The notes under the pieces: generated by a model
What the model was told of the DNA's origin: nothing
The model's input: only the letters and a program-made list of their open reading frames with translations
The model's database searches: none
In this document: positions 37,001-47,697 of the stretch, one piece after another
Position numbering within the stretch: position 1 is the stretch's first letter
How the letters are laid out: each line of letters starts with the position of its first letter
Translations under genes and position numbers: made by a program
Source: Aquila chrysaetos chrysaetos
Lineage: Eukaryota > Chordata > Aves > Accipitriformes > Accipitridae
Direction: 5' to 3'
DNA: 64,000 nucleotides
Assembly (NCBI RefSeq): GCF_900496995.4
Contig: NC_044030.1
Span: 13,761,851-13,825,850 of the forward strand

Positions 37001-40000
37001 AAGATCCCCTAACTGGACAGTTTCTTGACTATTTTCCTGGGCAAAAGAAGAAAAAGCAGAAGTCCATATTTTTCAGGGAAGCGCCATCTGAAATGTTCAC
37101 TGCTAGCATTTGTACCATGTTGCACTGGTCAATGAAAGGTTGGATCACTTTGAAATACAGACGGTTGTGAGATGGAAAAGACAAACTGCAGATCTCCCAA
37201 GATTTAGAGCTGGAATAAGGAATGCATGACCAAAGGATGAGAAATAAAATGGAACTTCATTTCTTATAGCCCTCAGCCACACTTCCCTAGTTTCAGCACA
37301 CTGAGAGGACCACCCAGTCAAGGGCTGGTGACAAGACTCCCCAAGCTGTTTTAAATGCTTCAGCACTCCCTCTAGTCCCTGATTTAAAGGCTGCACTCAT
37401 CTATCTGCTAGCATTTGTTTTAAAAATTCAGAGCTGCATAATTATGATAGATATACTTTAATTTTTTGTACTCCCAATGGTAATAAGTGTAAAATTACAA
37501 AAATCCAAAACCAATGCTTGCTTCAGTGGCGAAAGACTTGTTTTTGAGACAGGAAAGGTTCTCTACCAAATACCTGGATATACTGCACATTACTAGCCAC
37601 AGAATTTGCTACAGTCTTTCTGGATTAGAAACCTGCATCTTTTGACAGCATGAGGGTTTGTTCAATCTTCACACAAAAACAGAAAATCCTTTTTTTTCTG
37701 ATTGTATTGGTGTGGTAAGGAAACACCCTCAACAGGCAAAGCAGCAGACATTTTAAATTAGATCTGAACACACATTTCCTAGATCAAACAGATCTTGGAA
37801 AGTCTTGACTGAAGAGCCCCCTGCTCTTAAAAGTGTCTTCACATGAAGCTATTTGATTAGCCTAAGTCCCTTTTTACCTTTTTGGGGTAAATCAAACTAA
37901 AGTTATGGTTCACAAGACAGGATGACCCAATTTTACACCCTCTCTTTCTCCCTTCCCCACCTCTCAATTCCACATTCTTGTCCTGATCTAACACTTGTTG
38001 AACCTTTTCCTGAGCTCACCAGACCAACAGGAAATTATAAAAAAACCCCAAATAAACAAAATCCATACTTTTGTTCCAAGGGAAAGATTTGAAGTAAAGT
38101 AGGGAAGAACACCCACTGCATATAAGAACCAGCACAAAAGAGAAAGGGGAGTGTGGCAGCAAGACTGCATAACACAGGAGAACAGTGAGTAAAACCTCCT
38201 CTTCTGTTATCTGGTCCAAACTCCTTTAAAGAGCCTCTCAGTTACTCTTGTGAATGACTGACTACTAGATCTTCAGCCATACCCGCAGTGCACTTGTAAG
38301 CCTTTTTCCTTTAATATACTAACATGCTAATTACCCATCACCAAAGAAGCTTACTGCAGTAGTAAGCTGGTAATTTCTCTGGAAGTAAATTTAATTGTAC
38401 AGTAGTTAGTATTAAAATTCCAGTTATATCTTACTCATTCCAGCTTTCTGTCTCCATCTTACCTGCACAGGCCTAAGTCCCTGGCTCAGAAAAGGCTCAC
38501 AAGACTCATATCTGTCAACGGTACTACGGAAGCACCTAATCCTGAGATAATATCCTAAAACGAAAAATGAAAATAACATTGTGTTTTGTCTATAAACTAT
38601 TCCATCGGAGATCTCAGTTTACCTCACTCATGATAAATACTGAATATTAAACAAAGAACAGTACCATGTTTTTCCTGTAATATTTTTAAACAATTGCTAT
38701 TCCAAATGACTCTGTGATCCATGTTCCCTGGGCACTTGGCCCTCTCTGCTTCTCTTAGTTTCTGTTCCAGAACAGAAGTACCTTCCTCAAGGATCTCAAA
38801 TGACACCAAGTACTTTGCTGGCAGTTGATAAAGAAACATTTATCACGAGAGAAATATCAGCAAAGGATCTGAAGTGATTTGGTCCAGTCCCAAGTTTCAC
38901 ATCACTCACTAATGCGCTCTAAGCAGCACCAGCTACTACACCAACACTGCGGCAAACAGCATTAAATCACCATTCCAAGCTGCGTGATGCAAAACAACAT
39001 CACGCTATTCTTCATCCATCTCCTTTAGCTCTATAGCACTTTCTGGAACTCAGTATTGTTTGCCTTGCCTGTACTCTGTCTACCCTGTGTTCGTCTTCTT
39101 TCCACCCTACCCCTGCCTTTGACATGGGCATACACTCTGTTACAAAAGAACAGTTTCCTCCTTTTTTGGTCCCAGGAATGCTCTTTTCTCTACCGCACAG
39201 AGTGGAGAAGCAAAACTGTCACAAATGTTGGTCCACTCAGAAGAGTCTGCAAATCTTAGAATGTAACATGCTTTGCTATAGTGGAAGAGGGGGAAACAGG
39301 CTCTCCATCTACCTACTGCAGAGCATCTAGCACATAAACTCTCCAGTCTGAGAAGAATGTCTGGAAGATTTTCCCATGAGTATCCCTCACATACAGATTA
39401 TATCTGTGTGTAAAAAACACAATTAAATGGCTTGGAGAATAGAAACAATCCTGTTGTCTAAGAAATCACTTCAATCTAAGCAGGGGTGGGAAAGATCCTC
39501 AACCACCCTTCATCCTTCTGATAATCATACAGGTAACCTGTTCTTGCTCTAACTTGGTTTAGGACACACCCCTGCATCAATCAGAACATTTTGTTTATGA
39601 GAGCTGCCCACAGACAGCCCCAGAACAGGCTGATCTGACCATCAAGTGGGAGTAAGAAGGCCTTTACATCTTCAAATGCCAACTGGCAGCAGTCTTGGCC
39701 AGAAGACAGACAGATGATCTGCAGGGTCAATTAGCTGCAAGCAGGACTCTCCAGGAGAACCTGCCAACGAGGACCACTCTGTGCTTGCATTGCAGCTATT
39801 CTCTTTTAAGCCAACAGTGGGTACCTCTAGGGTTTGCTGCTCCTTGCACCGGCAATTACTTCTCCATAACAAACCCTGGGTCAGCCTCTGAGACCGGCTG
39901 TCAGGTTGTCACATCATGATGCTGCAAAGACTTGCAGAGATTTCAAATCCTGTGTTCCACTAGTGAACAAGGAGTTTAACACAAACCATTTTTCATTGAG

Positions 40001-40139
40001 CAACCTTGCAAACTAAAAGCAAAATCTGGCACCCTGAGCCTGTCTCTCCACAGCTAAAAGACCTGGCAGATTAGCTGCATGGCAGGTTTCTTGAGACACT
40101 AACTTCATCGCCACCATTAGAAGAACTGCAGCAAAATTG
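34069..40139. other. Interferon 3' flank and non-coding DNA
   Basis: No clear AATAAA was found soon after the interferon stop, so the 3' end of the transcript cannot be placed. The rest is AT-rich, without ORFs of recognisable content. A two-copy 18-bp tandem repeat lies at 34674-34709. If the nesting inference is right, this is the stretch between the CpG-island promoter and the interferon within one intron. Confidence 0.55.
34674..34709. repeat. Two-copy 18-bp tandem repeat
   Basis: GCATATTCGGTAACTACA is followed directly by the same unit with one base changed (CGG to CAG). It is a simple local duplication. Confidence 0.8.
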
Positions 40140-41090
40140 CCGTTTTCAGTGGGCCGCGCCTCAGCGTTTGCCGTGCCAGAAGACAGACTCCCAGCCCGTG
40201 GTGCTGAGGCTCCCACCCCTTTGCTCAACACGGGTACAACGGTACCAGCGGGCGCGGCTCTGCGTCCCACCTCCCCGCCTCAGAGTACGGTGCAGAAAGG
40301 CAGCAGGACGAGTGGGCTGGGAAGGGGACACCATACTGGGTTTAAATATATAGAGGGGGGAAAGAGAACCCAAACCCAAGTCTGACGACTACCTGCCTCC
40401 TCCTTTCTCTCTTTAATTTGCGTGCACCCTCGCCCGCCCGGTGCCTGACAGGGCGGGCGGCAGGAGCCCCCCGCGCCCTGCCCAGGTGTGGCTTGGTCCC
40501 GCCAGCTTCCAGACATCCACCGGGCGGCAACAGGTCTACAGAGCCAGCGGCTCCCGGAGCAAGACCGAGCAAAACCCTGGAGCTCTGGAGGAAAGCCCCC
40601 AGCGACCTCGGAGACAAGGCGGGGGGGAGGGGGCAAGCCCTTAGGAAAATGCACCTTCCCAGGGGCTCCGGGCCAGTCGGCTGCTGTACCCACACAGCGC
40701 CTGTGACCGCGGAGCCAAGCGCCCCTCACAGGGACCATCCCGTCCTCTCACACGGAGCCCACCTGCCGTGCCGGCCGGGACGGGGGCGGGTTCCCGCCCC
40801 GCCACCTTCCGAAGGAGGAGGCCCCGGGCCGGCGGGGCACGACGGCCGCGGGAGAGCAGGAGACCCTCCCCGGCGGGGGCGGGCACCGGCCGAGCTCCCC
40901 GCGTTTGGCAGGTGTGGGCCGCCTCCGCCCGCGGGCTTGGGAGTAGCTGGGGTGCGGGGGCGGGGGGGGGGCACCTCCACTTGGGCTGAGCGGGATGGGG
41001 AACGGGCGGCCGGAGCGCTGGGAGCGCGTCCCGATCGGCGACCCGCTCACAGCGCGAAGTTTGTGGGGCGGCGGGGCCGACCTCTCCCGT

Positions 41091-41096
41091 CACGTG
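41091..41096. promoter_or_regulatory. E-box CACGTG in the CpG island
   Basis: The sequence GTCACGTGC is a palindromic E-box of the USF/MYC/MiT type. It lies about 45 bp inside the candidate minus-strand intron, close to the presumed start. Confidence 0.4.
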
Positions 41097-41139
41097 CACC
41101 GACCCGACCCGCCGCCCCCCGCTGCCGCCCCCGGCTTAC

Positions 41140-41400
41140 CTCCACCCCTGCGGGTGCTGCCGCCCGCCCAGGTGCCTTCTTCGCCGGCCAGCCAGGCGAC
41201 AGCTCGGCGCGGCTCCCCCGCGCACCACCGGCGCCAAGGCGCTGCCAACCGCCCGGCCCGCCCGCCCCCGCCGGCCCCGGGCTGCCGCCGCGCGGCCCCA
41301 CAGGCTCGGCGCGGCCCTCTGCTGGGGCCCGCCCCCTGGCGGGCGCGAAGCGGCCAGCGGCGGTAGCGGCCGAAATGGCGGCGCTGCCCGCCCGCCCGCC
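41140..41400 (-). other. Candidate non-coding first exon with strong splice donor (MOB3B-like)
   Basis: On the minus strand the sequence reads GGTGGAG/GTAAGCC, an excellent match to the splice donor consensus, with the last exonic base at 41140. It lies in the middle of the CpG island, where a first exon is expected. The 5' boundary is a guess, because no TATA box or initiator fixes the start. MOB3B first exons in mammals are thought to be untranslated, with the start codon in the next exon, which would lie beyond this window. No MOB3B coding sequence was found here. Confidence 0.4.
41373..41382 (+). promoter_or_regulatory. YY1-type site AAATGGCGGC
   Basis: This matches the YY1 core (AAnATGGCGGC family). 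In many promoters this motif sits just downstream of the start site in sense orientation, so its plus orientation hints at a plus-strand transcript as well. Confidence 0.4.
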
Positions 41401-42057
41401 TGCCGGCCGGCCGGGCCCGCCGCGGAGGCGGCGGCGGCAGCGGTGTCCGCCCTCAGGGGAACACCCCGCCTGGCTGGGGAGGGGCGGCGCGGGCCCGCAG
41501 CCGCTCCGGCCGCGGCTCCCCTCAGCTCCCAGGGCGCCCCGAGGCTTCGCAGCCCGCGCCGCGGCAGCCCCCTGCCCTGCGGCCCCGTCTGATGGGCGGC
41601 CCCCTTCCCCACGGCTACCGGGAAGAGGCCTAATCCTACACCGCAGTAAGCAGAGCTTGCTGGAGAACTTGCATCAGTTTAGGCAACAAATGCGGGACTT
41701 TGACCTGTCGTGGAGCCTGTAACAAGCAGCTGGCGAATCTCAACCCGCGCGACCTTTTTTCGCTGGGCTCCTCGTAGACACAGTGCTCTGGAGGCGTTTG
41801 CCCTCCACAGCGGTGTCGTTTTACCACATCAGCAGAGACCAAAGACCACGGTCCCTCCCTCAGGGTTGGAGGATAAGATAAATAATCATATTTGTGTTGC
41901 TGTTTTATCAGCTAAAGGGATTTTTGGTTTTATCTGATCCATGGTGTTTATGGGAGTAGGCTGATACACAACCGTTCGTATAACTAAATCCACCTTTGCA
42001 GTTACATTGATCGGATTGTCTTGCTAGGAAAAAAAAAGCAACGAAACGCATTCTCCT

Positions 42058-42060
42058 AGC

Positions 42061-42092
<32 letters not shown>

Positions 42093-42103
42093 CACACACA
42101 GCT
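42058..42103. repeat. (TG)n tract forming an inverted repeat with a CA tail
   Basis: AGC(TG)n runs from 42058 to about 42083, then TATATATGT, then ACACACACAGCT to 42103. The two ends are complementary, so the tract can fold into a hairpin; the alternating purine-pyrimidine run is also a Z-DNA type sequence. Confidence 0.85.
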
Positions 42104-42183
42104 TGGACAAAAAGCTCTTTTTCAAGCCAACAAAGACTTCAGGGTCTTACAACTTATGATCCGACCTGTCTTTTCCACTGGGC

Positions 42184-42201
42184 AATAAATAAATAAATAA
42201 A
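42184..42201. repeat. (AAAT)n microsatellite
   Basis: Four and a half tandem AAAT/AATA units. Confidence 0.85.
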
Positions 42202-44201
42202 GGGGGATGGGAAGAGAGACAGTAACAGCAGAGACCTGTTTCAGTGCCACCTAACTCAACATAAAATGGCTGTGTGCCAGACTCTTAAGTGGAAAAATTT
42301 CAAACCCAACAGCAATGAGTTGGGGAAATTCTGTTTTCACTGAGTGAACAAAAACCAAATCCCCCTCTTTTCAAGCAGCAGAAACTCACGAGGAACTACA
42401 CAGCCTAATGAAGATGCAAGACAAAGAACTATGCAAAACTGATAGCATTCTTCTGAGAACAAGAACAGCATGGCAAGCATCAAAAAATGTCCCTGGGGAC
42501 TGGTCAGTCTGGAGGAATCATATCTCAGAAGGCATGGGGGAGGGGGCTGCCCACTTCACAGGTTTGCAGAAGATTACAACAAATCAACAAAAGTTGTTAA
42601 TGGCTGGCGTTCTGTCCTTTCCACTGTGAAAGGCAAAGGAAGGTGGCCTCTTTTTCACCACTATGGACCCCAACCGTACTGCCGCAGAAGGGCCCAACTT
42701 CTGTCTCTTTTCAAATGGGAGATGGAGTGGGGCAGGAGCTCCCATGTGGCAGAGGCAAAGCAGAAGCTCACCTGGCCTTAGGGAGAGGCTGAATCTGTGG
42801 CCTTTTAGGTGAGAGTTTGGCTTAGGAACTATTGGCTGCCAAACCAGAGAAGAAAAAGGCGAATGGGTAACTAAGCAGTTTGTGACCAGGGTGGGGAAGG
42901 GGGACAGACTGAGTTGCTTGGAGGAAATTCCGTATTGTGACTGATTAACTGTTCTTACCAAACATGTGCAAATAAAGATAGTGGAAGCAACCCTTGTACC
43001 TTCACAAACACAGCAAGAACAGCCTGAGAAGTGACTCTTTTTGAAACAACTGTTTAGTTTTAGTGTGGCAGCCATTAGGTGTTTCTCACAGAGCTATCTG
43101 AACAAATAGCAGTGGAAATAATCTTTCTGAACACAGAATGAGCAGGTTTAAGTCACTGGTGGAACTGCTTTTTATCTCATTACCAGTTCCCTGCTTTCAG
43201 GCAGTGGGTCAGTCCTTTTTCCTGAGGTGCAGCCTGGTCTGACATTGTCATTACTGTATCCCATATCCCTATGTAGGAAATTGAAGATAGTAAAATATGT
43301 GTACAGAGAGTTTGTGGGATCAGACCTCTAAGAAGGAGCAGGTAAAAAAGAGAAAATGCCACACTCAAAATTTCCTAAAGTATTTGGACACACTTAAACA
43401 TGATATTGGGACAATGCCAGATCAAAACCCAGCAACACAGTAAACCAATTTTCAGGCAAGTTCCCTATTAAAAACAACTGAACGACCTACACAAGCTATA
43501 GTCTTCCCATTGTCCCAGTATCCCCAAAAGTTTAAGTTTGCATCCCTCTACACACTACACAGAAGGATGTTTTAAAAATGCAGTAGGTGTGGTTGACAAG
43601 ATCCATTTTGTTATATATACTCAAACAAGGACGGTGTCTTTGAGGACAGCATTGTCTTTTCTTAATCCATAATCATTAAAGCTTATCAAGAACCTGCCCA
43701 CTTTGCCTAGGAAGAATTTATTTTTGCTGACAAACTAGAGCCCAGAAAGGACAAACTGCAGACACGATTCCTTTCCTGAACTCCAACCCATGTCCTCTTT
43801 CTTCTTTTCTTACCATCACAGATTGCTAGTGGTGGTAGTGTACTCCAGCAAGAGCGAGAGGTGAAAGGGACAAAGTAAGTGCTTAAAAGCACATCAAGGA
43901 GAGCTGACTTTCGGAACAGGAAGATGCCTGCACCTCCCTTCTCTGTAGTCATGTTGTACACTTGGATCATTACCATGACCACGTTCATCAGCACACTTGA
44001 TGGAAGCTGCTCCTTTGCTGCTGGGAGAGAAGTCAGAGGCCAGGACTGTGAACCCAATCAGGCAATTTACTTCAGGAGAATTTAACCAGGAATCGATTCA
44101 GTCATGTATGCCCTATTATTCTAAGCACCTACAGCAAAGATGCTGAAGTCAAGGGTCTTTCCTCTTCCTACCACATAAAATACGCAGCTCAAGGCTAGGG
44201 C

Positions 44202-44212
44202 GGGGGGGGGGG
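44202..44212. repeat. G homopolymer run
   Basis: An uninterrupted run of about eleven G following GC in otherwise AT-rich sequence. Confidence 0.75.
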
Positions 44213-45743
44213 AAGCAGGTCTTCAGATTAATTGTTGTCAGTACGAATGAACTGAAATGCAGTTTAATTCAGCATCAAATGGTTGAGGACTGCTGAATGT
44301 CTTCCACTGTTGGGCATCTGGAATGGAGAAGGACACAGATGGGGCAGATCACAGTGGTACAAACAATTTAAACTAGCAGGAACAACCTGTTGTGATGTTG
44401 CCCTGGTTGGTGCTAGATGTGCTTGGATGCTCTGAAAGAACCAGGATCTTGCAAGTGGAGCTTACAAGGGTTATTTTCCTATGGCTTTTTTCTGTCTATT
44501 TTTTGTTTTGTTGTGGGGTTTTGTGCCTGATATGACTGAATTCATGTTGCCTCCTTGGTAGGTCACAAAGTTTGTGTACATCTATTTGTCTACCCTGACA
44601 TAAATTTGCACAGGAGTTGCTGGAACATACGGTCTTTGAGATTTGTATACCTTAATCAATTTTACAAAACTGGCTAGCAAAATCAAAATTGATCTGGGGA
44701 CAGTGGGAAGAATAGAAACATATATGTAACCAAGATACTACCATAAACTCAGTTTTCTTGGGAAAGCAGGATAAAATTAGAGCCTGCCTCATCCTCTTTC
44801 CTTTTTCAGGTGGCCAGCTTATGGTTTTGATTTGAGTCTACAAGAAATTGCTGTGGCATTGTTAAACCCAATTTAAACTTAGAGATAATTTTTACTCCAT
44901 TCTGCATCAAACTTACTGATTTAGTTTTATGTCAAGGCCCTGAATCAGCTTAAATGAAGCCAAAGCAGGCTGTTGCTAAATACTGCTTGGCAAAATCAGC
45001 TGGGGTATTTAAGAAGTTATTGTCTGCAGCAGCTTATTGCCTCCCATTTGATGATGATTAACACCTCCAAAACTGAGTCCGCTTTACTAAAAAATAAAAC
45101 ATCTTTGTTTAGCTCAACCACCATCAAATGCCGTTCAGACCAGCTGATTTTGCACTGAAATAGGTTATAGCAGCCTCTTATGTCAGGGGCTGTAGGCATG
45201 TGAAGCTTCAAAGTAATGTGACTAAAAAAACCTTGGAAATGTAACTTAAACAACTCAATCTGTTTTTGAAGTAAGTATGTCTCTGTGTTTACCAGCACCC
45301 AATTCTGTGTATATTAGGACTGGCCTTACTACTGACTATAAATTACAAAGCTTTACTGAAACCACAGGACTATGCCATGCTACACCCTCTGAGAATATAG
45401 CCAGTGACATGTAACCAACCTGCTTGTGTTTGAAAGTTCTGCTACAAGTTAAATTAAAAAACTCTGTTTTGTTTTTTTTTTTAAATATTCTTTTTTCCCA
45501 GGGGTAAAAAGGGTGCCTTGTGATGTGAGGAAGGAAGGAAGACAGAATACAGCAAAGCACTGTAACAGAATACGCCTACCTTTTTTACCATTTGGGCTCA
45601 CTGACTTGGATTTGTTTATGCAACAGCATATCTTGAAAGAAGGAAGAGAACACTATGTACCTTTCATATTTGTAGAGGAGATCTTCCTCTACGGTCAGCT
45701 TTAAAAGAGTCTTCCTCTTTTTTTAATCACCATCATGACTTGG

Positions 45744-46256
45744 TGTGGCAGGTACACCCCCCACTGCCCCAGGAAACGAAACTTCTCCAGGCAGGGAGGA
45801 GAGGAAAAAAAACCCAAACCCTAGAGGCCGCAGGTTGAAAATTGAACTGACCAATCGAGATATGCTAGGTACACTGAAGTGACCTTTTGGCCAACGGGGA
45901 TTAAAATGACCACAGGTCAGTTTTGACAAGGGTATAAATGGGGCCCTGCTGGAGGATGTTTTGAGTCAGTCCTCCTTGGAGCAGCAGGTCTGCCGTAGGG
46001 ACTCTCCCCTTGGGTTGGGATGCCACCCGTGGTAACTCCTCAAGGGAGAGAGCCCTCAGCTTTTAGGTGAGTGATATGCGCATTTTGGGTCATCATTTTA
46101 AATCTTAAGAATTCTTAAGTTGGCTGTGTAGCACTAATTCCCCTTACGTCATTGAACCTGTGGTTCACAAATATTATCAGAGTTCTAACTTTTTTACTGA
46201 AGAATAAATCTGAGTTTTAACAGCTGCTGGATTTGATTGTGTGAGCCTCCATAACA
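45744..46256 (+). mobile_element. Solo LTR, 513 bp, second family, exact target duplication
   Basis: It begins TGTGGCAGGTACACC and ends CTCCATAACA. A perfect CTTGG duplication flanks it (45739-45743 and 46257-46261). A TATAAAT box is at 45933-45939 and AATAAA at 46203-46208, giving a clear U3-R-U5 order on the plus strand. The sequence is not related to the other LTRs in the window. The 5-bp duplication suggests an ERVL or ERV1 type. No retroviral coding region is adjacent, so it is a solo LTR. Confidence 0.9.
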
Positions 46257-46261
46257 CTTGG

Positions 46262-47097
46262 CTCCCCTGTGCCATCTATAGAAAAATGATATAGCAAAAA
46301 ATTGAAAACAGACAAACAAAAAAATCAACACATAGAGAGAATCAATCAATGAAATTCTGAATAGGTTAAAGCCACAATTCATGCAAAATTAAATATACTT
46401 TCTTATAGGATTATATCTCCCTGCACTCCTTTCAATTGGTAGACTGTAGAGTAATTCATGTCAGTATCCATCCTTACTAGCTCATGATTTTAACAGCTCT
46501 TCATTGTTCACAGCATAACTGTACTCCACACAGTACCAAGCATTAAGTTCTGACTTACTCCCAAATTACTGCACAGTGAGGGCCTGCTGCCATAAAGACA
46601 AACTGAACACCATAATCCTCTTTCACACCATACTATCCCCTTGAAACTTCTATGTATGGCATGGATCTAGCATAGTTGCTTCTCACTAGTTCTGGCAGCA
46701 TACAAAGAGTATTCACCAACCTAGGCAAGGCCACAGCAGGCAGTAGGTTGAACTGCAAACAGCTGTGGCTGCACTGCTGAGATGTCTGCACCTGCGCTGA
46801 AGGCAAGCTGATGCTGGTGTTGCTGAGGGAGAGGCTGAAGTGCAGTGAGGCCAGAACTGCTCTCTCAGGAGCGGGTACCACCACTAATATGGCTTGCACC
46901 TGCTGCTGCAAACAAATGCATCTCTTCCATGCATTCATTCCTAGCTTTATTTCTACTCCCTAGCCACCTGCTTTACATGGCCAGAACAACTCAGACCCAA
47001 AAGTGTGGTCTCCACCCCCCTCTTGTGTGGGACAGATAGGCAATTTACCCTCCCCACTACACACATGTGCACCTGGGATTACAAATGGAAAGAGACT
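46262..47097. other. Non-coding spacer between two LTRs
   Basis: About 0.8 kb with no recognisable gene. The flanking LTRs belong to different families, each with its own target duplication, so this is not the inside of a provirus. Confidence 0.6.
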
Positions 47098-47102
47098 CTT
47101 TC

Positions 47103-47692
47103 TGTCCTGGATTCACCTGGGACAGAGTTAACTGTCTTCCTAGTAGCTGGTACAGTGCTGTGTTTTGAGTTCAGTATGCGAAGAATGTTGATAACACACT
47201 GATGTTTTCAGTTGTTGCTAAGTAGTGTTTAGACTAAAGTCAAGGATTTTTCAGCTTCTCATCCCCAGCCAGCGAGAAAGCTGGAGGGGCACAAGAAGTT
47301 GGCACAGGACACAGCCGGGGCACCTGACCCAAACTGGCCAACAGGGTATTCCATACCATGTGACGTCCCGTCTAGTATATAAACTGGGGGGAGTGGGGGT
47401 GGGGATCGCCGCTCAGGGACTAACTGGGTGTCGATTGGCAGGTGGTGAGCAATTGCACTGTGCATCATTTGTACATTCCAATCCTTTTATTATTATTGTT
47501 GTCATTTTATTAGTGTTATCATTATCATTATTAGTTTCTTCTTTTCTGTTCTATTAAACCGTTCTTATCTCAACCCACGGGTTTTGCTTCTTTTCCCGAT
47601 TTTCTCCCCCATCCCACTGGGGGGGGGGGGGGGGGGGCGGTGAGTGAGCAGCTGTGTGGTGCTTAGTGGCTGGCTGGGGTTAAACCACGACG
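47103..47692 (+). mobile_element. Solo LTR, 590 bp, near-identical sister of the 16783 copy
   Basis: It begins TGTCCTGGATTCACCTGGGA and ends AAACCACGACG, where the final A of the usual ACA terminus has become G. A perfect 5-bp duplication CTTTC flanks it (47098-47102 and 47693-47697). The TATATAAAC box and the ATTAAA poly(A)-type signal are in the same places as in the copy at 16783. A run of 19 G at 47619-47637 replaces the GGGTGGTGGGG seen in that copy. The high similarity and intact target duplication point to a recent insertion. Confidence 0.93.
47619..47637. repeat. G homopolymer of 19 bases inside an LTR
   Basis: This is an expansion relative to the sister LTR, where the same place reads CTGGGTGGTGGGG. 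Such runs are prone to slippage and sequencing error. Confidence 0.85.
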
Positions 47693-47697
47693 CTTTC

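Larger units (their letters stand above)
40140..41640. promoter_or_regulatory. CpG island, probable promoter of a MOB3B-like gene (minus), possibly bidirectional
   Basis: This is the only long CpG-dense, GC-rich block outside mobile elements: about 1.5 kb with abrupt borders against AT-rich flanks and densest CpG at 40.75-41.6 kb. It contains many GC boxes, an E-box CACGTG at 41091-41096, a YY1-type AAATGGCGGC at 41373-41382 in plus orientation, and a G-run cluster at 40949-40971. A consensus splice donor lies on the minus strand at 41139. Such islands mark housekeeping promoters. In mammals the promoter flanking IFNK in this geometry is that of MOB3B; that identity is inferred, not read from coding sequence. 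Confidence 0.75.
41650..45738. other. Non-coding DNA upstream of the CpG island
   Basis: No recognisable coding sequence. Simple repeats occur at 42058-42103 (TG tract with inverted repeat), 42184-42201 (AAAT units) and 44202-44212 (G-run). By the inferred layout this is intergenic. Confidence 0.55.

Noticed and set aside
40418..41722. 434-codon open frame across the CpG island
   Set aside because: GC-rich DNA rarely contains stop codons, and the translation is a proline/arginine/alanine-rich string with no domain. Other frames on both strands are also long here. It is best explained as a chance frame.
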